Of a DNA stretch of 41,176 nt, positions 8,343 to 16,553 are shown piece after piece. Position numbers and translations under genes: made by a program. A model generated the notes under the pieces. That model was not told the origin of the DNA and did no database searches. It saw nothing but the letters and a program-made list of their open reading frames with translations. Source of the DNA: UMGS1781 sp964389545 (GTDB lineage: Bacteria; Bacillota; Clostridia; TANB77; CAG-508); contig CAYMDN010000008.1 in NCBI GenBank assembly GCA_964389545.1, forward strand, positions 1-41,176, in the 5' to 3' direction. How positions within the stretch are numbered: position 1 is the first letter of the stretch; each line of letters starts with the position of its first letter.

Positions 8343-9527
8343 TTAATTTTGCCGTATATTCCGGCCTCCACCTTCTGTTATAGAAAGTTTCCCTTCTCTT
8401 GCCATTACAATGTTTCTTGCCAATTTTTCTCCTACTACTGCTTCAATATCATCAAATGATAATTTGTGTAAAATATTCATTTCTGTATCAAAATTATCTA
8501 TTAATTTGTTCATTACTTTATTTCCAATTCCTGGTATAAAAGATAATGGTATTTGATAAACGTATTCTGGTCTATATTCTGGACTTTTGCTACATGGTTT
8601 ATCTTTTATAAGTTCAATTCTATCGTAAACACCCATTGTAATATTTTTACTATCACAGGTATCGCACTTTTCTACTGGTGCATTTCCTGGTACATTTTTT
8701 TCGCATACTTCACAATATGTTCTATGATACTTTCCAAGTTTTGGATCTAATCCATAATTTGAAACAATCTTTCTGCCTTCTACATTTTTTAATGCTTTCA
8801 TTAGTTCTTTAAAGCTAATATCATTAACTAAAATTTTATTATATTCTCTTGCAATTTTAGGTAATGAGTGTGCATCAGAATTTGTAACAAAAGTTTTTTG
8901 TTCTAACTCAGAAATATTATCTGCTAATACTGTATCTGCACTAAGTCCTAATTCTATTGCTGGAATTTTATCATATTTTTCTTTAAATATTTTCTTTAAA
9001 CTGTCAGTACAATTTCCATAAAAGCTTTTATGTGGAGTAAAACAGTGTGCTGGAATTAACACTCCGTTATATTTTTCAACAATATCGATAAGCTCATATG
9101 CAGAAATATTTGCTCTTTGAGAGCTTAAAGTTATATTTTTTATATGGTTTCTCATTTCGTTTGAAAATTCTTTTATGTTTTTTAGATAAGGAAAATAACA
9201 TAAATTATGAGCACTTCCACATTTTCCATCTCTACCAATTTCAGATGTTTCAATTTCACTACCAAGTATTATGCAAACTTTATCTTTGTAGATGATTCCT
9301 CCATCTTCTATTTCATATGCTTCTCCTGTTTTTAAAAAATTTTCAATGTCTTCTATTACATATGGAGATGCACAATCTATAACTCCTGCTATATTTATCC
9401 CTTTTCTATCTGAACATTCCTTTGCAATATTAGCAAAGTTTAGGCTTCTTGCAGCTGTAATTTTTATTGGTTTATTATTTTCACTTCGTCCTATATGTAT
9501 ATGTAAATCTGCAAATACTTCGTACAT
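8343..9527 (-). CDS. Endonuclease Q family PHP-domain DNA-repair nuclease
   Basis: EndoQ enzymes nick 5' of deaminated bases (U, hypoxanthine, xanthine) and abasic sites. The 394-residue protein has an N-terminal PHP metal site (FADLHIHIGRS, His9/His11), ILGSEIETSE, LIPAHCFTP (His) and VTNSDAHSL (Asp/His), all typical of the family. A four-Cys zinc ribbon (CEVCEKN...CDTC, about 273-296) and a C-terminal helix-hairpin-helix-like part (IPLSFIPGIGNKVMNKLI) complete the EndoQ layout. It starts 20 nt after rnhA and is probably co-transcribed with it, which pairs two nucleases acting on ribose- or base-damaged DNA. A general PHP phosphoesterase is less likely given the ribbon. Confidence 0.85.
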   Translation of the reverse strand: MYEVFADLHIHIGRSENNKPIKITAARSLNFANIAKECSDRKGINIAGVIDCASPYVIEDIENFLKTGEAYEIEDGGIIYKDKVCIILGSEIETSEIGRDGKCGSAHNLCYFPYLKNIKEFSNEMRNHIKNITLSSQRANISAYELIDIVEKYNGVLIPAHCFTPHKSFYGNCTDSLKKIFKEKYDKIPAIELGLSADTVLADNISELEQKTFVTNSDAHSLPKIAREYNKILVNDISFKELMKALKNVEGRKIVSNYGLDPKLGKYHRTYCEVCEKNVPGNAPVEKCDTCDSKNITMGVYDRIELIKDKPCSKSPEYRPEYVYQIPLSFIPGIGNKVMNKLIDNFDTEMNILHKLSFDDIEAVVGEKLARNIVMAREGKLSITEGGGRNIRQN

Positions 9528-9547
9528 TTATTGTTCCTTCTTTCTAT

Positions 9548-9986
9548 CTATTCTAAGTTTTTAATTGCATTTCTTGCTAACTCATCACATCTATTATTAT
9601 ATTCATTATCACTATGTCCTTTAACCTTAATAAAAGTTACTTTATGTTTTTTTGTTAAATCATATAGTTCTTCCCATAATTCTCTGTTTTTTACTGGCTC
9701 CTTCCCAGATGTCTTCCAATTATTCTTTTTCCAATTTTCTATCCAATGGTTATTAAAGCTATTAACTACATATGCACTATCGCTGTATACTTCAACTTCA
9801 CATTCAAACTTTAGAGCTTTTAGCCCTTCTATAACCGCTGTAATCTCCATTATATTATTCGTCGTTTGCTTGCATCCACCACTAATTTCTTTTGCATTTC
9901 CCTTATACATTAAAATGGTTCCCCATCCTCCAGGTCCTGGGTTACCGTGAACAAGCGCCGTCTGTATATATGATAACTTTTTCCAT
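9548..9986 (-). pseudogene. rnhA: Ribonuclease HI with a +1 frame break near the N-terminus
   Basis: RNase HI cleaves RNA in RNA-DNA hybrids. GGAGGA precedes the ATG at 9986, which reads MEKVIIYTDGACS (with the first catalytic Asp) and then hits a stop. The downstream frame continues as GNPGPGGWGTILMY and carries the other catalytic residues (NIMEITAVIEGLKAL, YSDSAYVV, VKGHSDNEYNNRCDELA). Removing a single C (plus-strand G9947) restores CSGNPGPGG, the family motif, so one extra base is the simplest explanation. The downstream frame alone can only open at a TTG inside the Shine-Dalgarno sequence and then lacks the first Asp. This is either an assembly error or a real inactivation. The rest is intact and full length (about 145 residues). 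Confidence 0.85.
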
Positions 9987-10035
9987 TTTTCCTCCAAATT
10001 TATTTGTTTTGATTGTATTTTTTTTTATATTATGA

Positions 10036-10066
10036 TATTATATCAGTAACTTATTAAAAAAATCAA
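10036..10066 (-). promoter_or_regulatory. Divergent promoters for rnhA (minus) and tmcAL (plus) with overlapping -10 boxes
   Basis: Minus strand: TTGATT (10066-10061), 18-nt spacer, TATAAT (10042-10037), for rnhA. Plus strand: TTGTAT (10013-10018), 17-nt spacer, TATTAT (10036-10041), for tmcAL. The two -10 boxes occupy the same bases, so only one can be open at a time. Confidence 0.55.
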
Positions 10067-10082
10067 TAGTAAGGAGTTTATA

Positions 10083-11315
10083 ATGAGTAAAATTTTAGGA
10101 GTAATCGCAGAATATAATCCTATGCATAATGGTCATTTATATCACTTAAAGAAATCAATTAATTTAGTTAAACCAGACTACTCGGTTTGTGTTATGAGTG
10201 GTAATTTTATGGAACGTGGAGATACTGCTGTTATAAGTAAATGGGCTCGTGCAGAAGCCGCATTAAAAAATGGTTTCGATATGGTTATTGAATTGCCTAC
10301 AATTTATAGTATTTCAAGTGCTGAAAATTTTGCTTCAGGAGCTATTAAAATATTTAATAGTCTAGAGTGCGATGTTACTCTTTCTTTTGGCAGTGAAGCT
10401 GGTGACTTAGATATTTTAAACAGATTTGCTAAAATACTTTTAGATGAACCACCTGAATATGTTACAATGCTAGAGCATGAATTAGCTAAAGGATTATCTT
10501 TCCCAAAGGCTCGTGAAAATGCTTTATTGTTGTATTTAAACGATATTCGTAAATCTGCTCATGTTTTATCTGAGCCTAACAATATTTTAGGTATTGAATA
10601 TTTAAAACAAATTTTAAAAACTAACAATAAAATTAAAGCAATTACTGTTAAACGCTATGGAGCTGATCATAATAGTACAGATACTTCTACTGGTTTTGCA
10701 AGTTCAACAGCAATTAGAGATTTATTATTTGGTCAAAAAACTATTAAGCATTTAATCCCTCCTACCTCTTTTGATATCCTAAAAGAAGAATGCGGAAAAG
10801 GATGCTTTGTTAATGGACTAGCTGAATTTGAAAAAGAAATCTTATATAAGATAAGAACTATGACTGTTAAGGAATTAGCTGACGTTCCAGAAGTTAAGGA
10901 AGGTTTAGAATATAAAATTAAAGAAGCTGCTGATAAATGTAATAAACTTTCAGATTTAATTACATTAATTAAATCAAAACGATATACTCAAACAAGAATT
11001 CATAGAATTTTATTGTACATACTTTTAAATATAGATGTAACAGATTATGCAAATTCTAAAAAAGCTACTCCATATATTCGTGTTTTAGGTGTAAGTACTA
11101 GAGGTAAAAACTTGTTAGCAGAAATCTCTAATCCTCTAAACAACAAAAAAATTAATGTTATTACATCACCTAAAGATTTCTTAGAAAAGAGTAATAATAA
11201 AGTTTTAAAACAAATGTTAGAAAAAGATATATATGCAAGTAATATTTATACTCTTGCATTCAAAAAAAGTTCTAGTGCAAATATGGATTTCACAGAAAAA
11301 TTTATTATAGTATAA
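10083..11315 (+). CDS. tmcAL: tRNA(Met) cytidine acetate ligase
   Basis: TmcAL (formerly YlbM) makes N4-acetylcytidine at the wobble base of elongator tRNA-Met from acetate and ATP. The N-terminus IAEYNPMHNGHLYHL carries the HxGH nucleotidyltransferase motif. VMSGNFMERGDTAVISKWARAEAAL and the later FASSTAIRDLL are family signatures. At 410 residues it is near the usual length. The ATG follows AAGGAG at 6 nt. It is the only plus-strand gene here, monocistronic, with a shared convergent terminator at its end. Confidence 0.95.
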   Translation: MSKILGVIAEYNPMHNGHLYHLKKSINLVKPDYSVCVMSGNFMERGDTAVISKWARAEAALKNGFDMVIELPTIYSISSAENFASGAIKIFNSLECDVTLSFGSEAGDLDILNRFAKILLDEPPEYVTMLEHELAKGLSFPKARENALLLYLNDIRKSAHVLSEPNNILGIEYLKQILKTNNKIKAITVKRYGADHNSTDTSTGFASSTAIRDLLFGQKTIKHLIPPTSFDILKEECGKGCFVNGLAEFEKEILYKIRTMTVKELADVPEVKEGLEYKIKEAADKCNKLSDLITLIKSKRYTQTRIHRILLYILLNIDVTDYANSKKATPYIRVLGVSTRGKNLLAEISNPLNNKKINVITSPKDFLEKSNNKVLKQMLEKDIYASNIYTLAFKKSSSANMDFTEKFIIV

Positions 11316-11319
11316 AAAT

Positions 11320-11342
11320 AAGAGCCTTTATTCAAGGCTCTT
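11320..11342. terminator. Bidirectional terminator between tmcAL and the yebC-like gene
   Basis: AAGAGCCTT (11320-11328) pairs with AAGGCTCTT (11334-11342) around a 5-nt loop. A U-rich stretch follows on both strands, so it can serve both convergent genes. Confidence 0.8.
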
Positions 11343-11353
11343 TAAATTTTATT

Positions 11354-12079
11354 TTATTCTTCCCAGTTATGATATACATCAATAACATCATCTAGTTCAT
11401 CAAGTTTCTCCAATATTAATTCCATTTTTCTTACTCCATTTTCATCTAAAGAAACATATGTACTAGGTACCATTTTTACGTCTGCTTCTAAGAATTTTAG
11501 TCCTGCTTTTTCTAATGCTTCACTTAATGCACTAAAATCTTCTGGTGCAGAAGTAATTTCATAAAATTCTTCTTCAGACTCTAGGTTCTCTGCTCCATTT
11601 TCTAAAGCTAGCATCATTAAATCGTCTTCAGACATTTCTGTCCCTTCTTTTTCAATTACAATAACACCTTTCTTTTCGAACATATAAGAAACACAACCTG
11701 TTGTTCCTAATTTTCCTCCAAATTTATCGAAAACATGTCTAACATCTGCTGCTGTTCTATTTTTGTTATCAGTAGATGCATTAACAATTAATGCAACACC
11801 ACTAGGTCCATATCCTTCATATGTAATTTCTTCATAATTTTCACTATTTCCTGCTCCAGCTGCCTTTTTTATAGAATTGTTAATAGTATCATTAGGCATA
11901 TTATTAGCTTTACATTTTGCAATAACATCTCTTAATTTAGAATTTGATACAGGATCTGGTCCTCCCATTTTTACAGCCATTAATAATTCTCTTCCAAGCT
12001 TTGTAAATATTTTTCCTCTTGCTGCATCTGCTTTACCTTTTTTAGCTTGAATATTATGCCATTTACTATGTCCTGACAT
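11354..12079 (-). CDS. YebC/PmpR family protein (TACO1-like)
   Basis: The 241-residue protein is a full-length family member. It opens with the invariant MSGHSKWHNIQAKKGKADAARGKIFTKLGREL and has the mid-region motif YEGYGPSGVALIV. Members are described as DNA-binding transcriptional regulators and, more recently, as ribosome-associated factors that help translate difficult (proline-rich) sequences. Which applies here cannot be seen. It has a strong promoter, an AAAGGAGG-type ribosome site, and shares the convergent terminator with tmcAL. Confidence 0.95.
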   Translation of the reverse strand: MSGHSKWHNIQAKKGKADAARGKIFTKLGRELLMAVKMGGPDPVSNSKLRDVIAKCKANNMPNDTINNSIKKAAGAGNSENYEEITYEGYGPSGVALIVNASTDNKNRTAADVRHVFDKFGGKLGTTGCVSYMFEKKGVIVIEKEGTEMSEDDLMMLALENGAENLESEEEFYEITSAPEDFSALSEALEKAGLKFLEADVKMVPSTYVSLDENGVRKMELILEKLDELDDVIDVYHNWEE

Positions 12080-12112
12080 GATAATTCCTCCTTTTAATAA
12101 ATTTACTTAGAT

Positions 12113-12142
12113 ATTTTATCACAATACCCGTAAATGTGTCAA
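12113..12142 (-). promoter_or_regulatory. Promoter of the yebC-like gene
   Basis: TTGACA (12142-12137), 18-nt spacer, TAAAAT (12118-12113) on the minus strand, about 35 nt before the ATG. Confidence 0.75.
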
Positions 12143-12180
12143 TGGGGACGATTTTAAATGATTCTGCCCCTTCATGTTGT

Positions 12181-12594
12181 TCATTCCATTAGTTTTTCAA
12201 ATTTTCTATTGAATTCTGGGTTAAATTTCTTTAAATTAATTGGTCTGAGTTCTTTATTTGTAAAGCAGTGTTTCGTTTCTCCTGTAAGGACAACTTTTCC
12301 ATCTTTCTTATCAGTAACATTGTATCCTACTGTCATTCTTACACCGTTATACTCTTTTATATATAAATCAATTACAATAATATCCTCAAATGTTACATGA
12401 TATTTATAATTAACATTAACATTTAATACTGGTATTGTTATTTCATTTGCCTCTAATGTTGCAAATGACATTCCAGCTTCATCAAGCCATTTGCACCTTG
12501 CTTCTTCTAAAAATCTTATATAATTTGAATGATGAACTACTCCCATTCTATCTGTTTCATAATAATTAATTTTTCGTTCAAAAGTAAATTTCAT
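12181..12594 (-). CDS. Acyl-CoA thioesterase, hotdog fold (YbgC/4HBT family)
   Basis: The 137-residue single-domain hotdog protein has the family motif YYETDRMGVVHHSNYIRFLEEAR, whose Asp is the usual catalytic residue. Members hydrolyse acyl-CoA or acyl-ACP thioesters in the cytoplasm. It starts 15 nt after the flippase stop with AAGGAG upstream, so it is probably the last gene of the polysaccharide transcription unit. That may be mere read-through rather than a role in polysaccharide synthesis. Confidence 0.9.
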   Translation of the reverse strand: MKFTFERKINYYETDRMGVVHHSNYIRFLEEARCKWLDEAGMSFATLEANEITIPVLNVNVNYKYHVTFEDIIVIDLYIKEYNGVRMTVGYNVTDKKDGKVVLTGETKHCFTNKELRPINLKKFNPEFNRKFEKLME

Positions 12595-12609
12595 AACGCT
12601 TTACTCCTT

Positions 12610-14160
12610 TTACTGTTCTATTGTTAAATTTTTATTCTTAATTTTTTGTAAAATTGTCTTTATTAAGTTGATATAGTATTTGAATTCATCGCTTTTTCTA
12701 TAGATTAAATAGTATATGATATTTGGAACCAAAATACATATTATTATTTTTATTATGAAAGAACCTATTGTAACAGTCGTGATAATTGAAGACATTGCTA
12801 CTGTAATTAGTGATACAATAGCAAATACAATTGTATATTGAGCATATTTTAAAAAGTATCCTCTAACTTTTTGATGTAAACCATGTTTGTATAAAACATA
12901 TGGTTCAACCCAAAAGCAGGTTGTAAGAGTGCTAACAATTGTTCCAATAAATACACCTATTATTCCTATATATTTTGCCAAAATAATTGATACAACAATA
13001 TTTATAATAACTTCTATTATTGGTCTATATCTATCCGCCCAATATAATCCTAATGCATCTCTAAATGTTATAACTGTTTTCCTCATTCCTGTAAGATAAA
13101 AATTGATAACAATTGTTAATACGATAGCACTATTAAAGACAAATTTGCTTCCCAGCCATAATTCTATAAAATCATTAAATAATATTAATAAACATATTGT
13201 TGAAAATGAAAATACCCAGAAGTTAAGAAAAAAGACTTTTTTAAAAATACTATGTAGTTTATTCTTATCTTCTTCTACTGCTAAATTTCCAATACTTGCT
13301 GTCATTGAACTAAATACTTGAGCTAAAATAATGTTCAAAGCATTTGTTACAAGAAAGTAATTTGAATATAATCCAACCTGAATTAATCCATTACTTATAT
13401 ATTTTGATATAACAATGTTGTCTGTTGCATTAATAATTTTGCCACCAATGCTATGAATAATTGTTGCTGATACATTTCTTTTAATTTCTTTTTCTGTATC
13501 AGAATTTAATTTTTCTATATTTCCTTCTCTCAAATATGGATATAATTTATTTGCTTTTATAGATATTGCTACATTTTCTAGTAAAGTTATTGCTATTTGT
13601 GTTAATAAATATAATATATAGTTTCTTGTTAGCAGTAGTACTATTATTTGTGCAACATTTAATAAAAAGTAGAACGAATATCTATATATAGTAGCTATAT
13701 ATCTTTTTTGGTCTGATATTATTAAAGCTCTTTTATATGAATAAAAATATGAAGATGCTGAATTTATAACAAATAAAATAAAAATTAAATTTATATATGG
13801 TATATTTGTTGGCATATCATTAATTAAAACTGGTAAAAATGGAAGTATTATTAGTCCTCCAACAAAGATAATAATTCCAATTGTTCTATATGCAAACTTA
13901 TATAGTCTCATTAAACTTTTTATTTGCTCTGTATCTTTTTCTGCCAGTGGTTTATACAAACTGTAGTTAATAGCAGCACCTATTCCAAGCTCAGCAAAAC
14001 TTAGTACTGTAAGAATATTTGAAAACAATCCGGATAGTCCTAAATATTCAGTTGCAAGTATTTTTACAAAAATAAATCTTGCTGCCAAACTGATTAGGAG
14101 ACCTAAAAATTGTCCTATAAATGCACATATTAAATTTATAATTGAACTTTCTGTACGCAT
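12610..14160 (-). CDS. Wzx-like oligosaccharide flippase (MOP superfamily)
   Basis: The 516-residue polytopic protein (about 12-14 membrane helices) has the N-terminal pattern of polysaccharide flippases (FVKILATEYLGLSGLFSNILTVLSFAELGIGAAINYSLYKPLAEKD). It would move the undecaprenyl-linked repeat unit across the membrane, after which it is polymerised. Full length, with GAGGAGTAAC before the ATG, 12 nt after the GT32 gene. The single-MOP gene fits the one EpsG-like polymerase of the locus. Confidence 0.9.
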   Translation of the reverse strand: MRTESSIINLICAFIGQFLGLLISLAARFIFVKILATEYLGLSGLFSNILTVLSFAELGIGAAINYSLYKPLAEKDTEQIKSLMRLYKFAYRTIGIIIFVGGLIILPFLPVLINDMPTNIPYINLIFILFVINSASSYFYSYKRALIISDQKRYIATIYRYSFYFLLNVAQIIVLLLTRNYILYLLTQIAITLLENVAISIKANKLYPYLREGNIEKLNSDTEKEIKRNVSATIIHSIGGKIINATDNIVISKYISNGLIQVGLYSNYFLVTNALNIILAQVFSSMTASIGNLAVEEDKNKLHSIFKKVFFLNFWVFSFSTICLLILFNDFIELWLGSKFVFNSAIVLTIVINFYLTGMRKTVITFRDALGLYWADRYRPIIEVIINIVVSIILAKYIGIIGVFIGTIVSTLTTCFWVEPYVLYKHGLHQKVRGYFLKYAQYTIVFAIVSLITVAMSSIITTVTIGSFIIKIIICILVPNIIYYLIYRKSDEFKYYINLIKTILQKIKNKNLTIEQ

Positions 14161-14172
14161 GTTACTCCTCTA

Positions 14173-14934
14173 TTATAATTTTCTTAAAAGTTTACTTACT
14201 TTTTTTCCAAATATTTTATCTGGATTAATTCCTAGTTTCTTTTTTATGGCTGATAGTTTTCTTCTTATTGGAGATCTCCATGAACCATTATATAAATGAA
14301 TTGCATAAGTATTATCTGTAATTATATCATTTTTACTTGCTAGTGTATCAAGAGGACAGAAATAATCTTTTGTATATATATGTACTCCTGATTTTAATAT
14401 TTGTTCTTCACCGTTTGGTACAAATCCCCAATCAAATGAAAGTTTTGTAATTCTATCAACATTTGTTGTTAAATCCATATTTCCAGAACTATCTATAAAC
14501 TTTCTATTATCATAATCTTTTAACAACATTCCTATCCATGTATTGTTTTTTTCAGAAGCCAATAATGCTGTTGGTATGTGTGATTTATTTTCAAAACATG
14601 TAAAAGCATTTTCTGTTAGAAATGTGTCAATAGATTTTATGACTTGTACATCTGTATCCATATATACCCCGCCATAATTATATAATACATATAATCTCAA
14701 ATAATCACTAACAAAAGCATATTTTTTTGCTTCATATGCTTGTTTTGCATATTCATTTTGGTTGATTAGTTCTAAGCATTTTTCATCATCCCATCTTATT
14801 ATTTCATAATCTGGTAAAATTTTTTTCCATGTATTTATACATTTCTCTGAAAGCTTGTCTAATTTCCTTGTTCCCAACCATATATAGTGTATAGTTTTTG
14901 GTATACGTTGATTGTTTGTATCTTGATTATTCAT
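14173..14934 (-). CDS. Glycosyltransferase, GT32-like (DXD sugar-binding region)
   Basis: The 253-residue cytoplasmic enzyme opens with IPKTIHYIWLG and includes the nucleotide-sugar region KYAFVSDYLRLYVLYNYGGVYMDTDVQV, whose DTD is the metal-binding DXD. This is the pattern of capsule mannosyl/galactosyl transferases of the GT32 (Gly_transf_sug) family. Donor and acceptor are not readable. It would add a sugar to the lipid-linked repeat unit. AAGGAG lies 6 nt before the ATG. It follows an intrinsic terminator, so expression may be uncoupled from cpsB upstream. Confidence 0.88.
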   Translation of the reverse strand: MNNQDTNNQRIPKTIHYIWLGTRKLDKLSEKCINTWKKILPDYEIIRWDDEKCLELINQNEYAKQAYEAKKYAFVSDYLRLYVLYNYGGVYMDTDVQVIKSIDTFLTENAFTCFENKSHIPTALLASEKNNTWIGMLLKDYDNRKFIDSSGNMDLTTNVDRITKLSFDWGFVPNGEEQILKSGVHIYTKDYFCPLDTLASKNDIITDNTYAIHLYNGSWRSPIRRKLSAIKKKLGINPDKIFGKKVSKLLRKL

Positions 14935-14981
14935 ATTTTCTCCTTTTATGATTTTAGATTATACAATCTCAATTTTATAAG

Positions 14982-15023
14982 AAAAACAGATTTAAATGGA
15001 AAAACAATGCTCATTTAAATCTG
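14982..15023 (-). terminator. Terminator inside the polysaccharide operon, between cpsB and the GT32 gene
   Basis: CAGATTTAAATG (14987-14998) pairs perfectly with CATTTAAATCTG (15012-15023). Five U follow on the minus strand (14986-14982). The stem is AT-rich, so termination may be partial. A TATAAT with a weak -35 lies between it and the GT32 start. Confidence 0.65.
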
Positions 15024-15034
15024 CCTCTTAAGTA

Positions 15035-15808
15035 CTATTTTAATTTAAGTTTTTCCAATAAACTTAGTTTATACCTTGTTGGCGTTGGAATATCTATTGG
15101 TTCATTTTTTAAAATTAAACTTGGATTAATAGTTGTAAGTTCTTTAAACTTTTCTTCTCCTATTATCTTTTTTATTTCTTTTACTGCTTCACCTATTGTA
15201 GGATAAATAGTTTGCTCTCTATGTATATCCGATCCTAAAAAGTGAATATAATTATTTTGTAATAGTTTTTTTACTGTTAACTGTGATTTCTTCCCATATC
15301 TTCCTAGTATACTTCCAAAATTAGATTGCATTAAAACTCCTTTTTCTACTAGGTCATATGCAAAATCTGGATTGTTTTGAAGATAAGCATATCTTTCAGG
15401 ATGTGCTAATATTGGAATTATTTTGTATCTTAACATTTCATAAATTACATCATATAAATTTTGTGGTTTTTCATAAAATGGTAGTTCAAATAGTACATAA
15501 CGAGTATTATTTAGACTAGAAGCTTTTTTATTCTCAAGTGCATTTATAATATCATCTGTTATATATATTTCACTTGCCATATGAAATTTTACCATATTTC
15601 CATATTCTGCTAATTCATTTTGTATCTCATTTAACAGTTTTACTCTCTCTTTTTCTTCTACTTCATATCTGTTTTCTTTATAATGTGATGTTAAGATTAT
15701 TTCATCAAAACCAGCTTTTTGTGCTTCTTTTATTAATTTAAATGTTTCCTCAATACTCCTTGATCCATCATCTACATTAGGAAGTATATGAGTATGGAAG
15801 TCTATCAT
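15035..15808 (-). CDS. cpsB: CpsB/YwqE-type tyrosine-protein phosphatase (PHP domain)
   Basis: This manganese-dependent PHP phosphatase removes phosphate from the CpsD tyrosine kinase and so controls polymer assembly. The N-terminus MIDFHTHILPNVDDGSRSIEET holds the HxH metal ligands (His5, His7) and the family DDGS. Later ligands lie in ILTSHY, HMASEIYI, ILAHPERY and FLGSDIHR. At 257 residues it is typical. GGGGAG precedes the ATG, 16 nt after cpsD. It is the last gene before an intrinsic terminator. Confidence 0.93.
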   Translation of the reverse strand: MIDFHTHILPNVDDGSRSIEETFKLIKEAQKAGFDEIILTSHYKENRYEVEEKERVKLLNEIQNELAEYGNMVKFHMASEIYITDDIINALENKKASSLNNTRYVLFELPFYEKPQNLYDVIYEMLRYKIIPILAHPERYAYLQNNPDFAYDLVEKGVLMQSNFGSILGRYGKKSQLTVKKLLQNNYIHFLGSDIHREQTIYPTIGEAVKEIKKIIGEEKFKELTTINPSLILKNEPIDIPTPTRYKLSLLEKLKLK

Positions 15809-15824
15809 TTAATTTATTCTCCCC

Positions 15825-16553
15825 TTATCTCTTTTTTCTTGATTTTCCTTTATCCATACCATAATAGTATGTACTTGTGTATTCATTTGCTGACATTGGT
15901 ATTTTATTTACAATAACTCCTGATATGTTCGCACCAACATCTTTTAGGTTTTTAATTACCTTTTGTAAGTTATCTTTTTTTGTAATTTTATATGCTGTAA
16001 CAACAATTGTAGAATCAACAATTCTTGATAGAATTGTTGCATCTGTAACAAGATCACATGGTGTTCCATCAAATATAACTAAATCATATTCTTTTTTACA
16101 TGCATCAATCAAAGCAAGCATATTGTTTGAAATTAAAAGTTCTGATGGATTTGGTGGTACACTACCTGCTGACATAACATCCAAATTCTCTACATCTGTT
16201 TGTTGAACATACTCTCTTAATTTTTCTCTAAGACTTCTTTCTGTCTCTTCTTCAGCATTTACTTCTGAAAGATAGTTTGAAAGTCCTGGTTTTGGAGAAA
16301 TTGCAAATATATTATATTGTCTTCCCTTTCTCATATCTGCATCTATTAAAATAACTTTTTTTCCTGCTTGAGTAAATGTTGCTGCAAGATTTGATGTTAC
16401 CCAACTTTTACCCTCTTTTGGAAATGTTGATGTTACAAGTAATGTTTGCATTTTTCTAGTTGAATTCATGAATTGTATACTTGTTCTTAATTTTCTAAAT
16501 GATTCTGAAATAGGTGATTTAGGCTGATTATGAACTATTAATTCTCTTCTCAT
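15825..16553 (-). CDS. cpsD: CpsD/YwqD-type autophosphorylating tyrosine kinase
   Basis: This BY-kinase pairs with the YveK/Wzz adaptor to govern polysaccharide export and chain length. Walker A is TSTFPKEGKSWVTSNLA (about 41-57; Trp after the Lys-Ser is unusual). Walker A' is ILIDADMR (about 68-75) and Walker B is LVIFDGTPCDLVTDA. The C-terminal cluster STYYYG supplies the tyrosines for autophosphorylation. At 242 residues it is the split (Gram-positive) form without membrane helices. Its ATG overlaps the adaptor stop by 4 nt (ATGA), indicating coupled translation. Confidence 0.93.
   Translation of the reverse strand: MRRELIVHNQPKSPISESFRKLRTSIQFMNSTRKMQTLLVTSTFPKEGKSWVTSNLAATFTQAGKKVILIDADMRKGRQYNIFAISPKPGLSNYLSEVNAEEETERSLREKLREYVQQTDVENLDVMSAGSVPPNPSELLISNNMLALIDACKKEYDLVIFDGTPCDLVTDATILSRIVDSTIVVTAYKITKKDNLQKVIKNLKDVGANISGVIVNKIPMSANEYTSTYYYGMDKGKSRKKR

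Noticed and set aside
12119..12180. GGGG/CCCC dyad as a terminator after the thioesterase gene
   Set aside because: The stem is only 4-5 bp with a long loop and no U tract on the minus strand, and it overlaps the yebC promoter.
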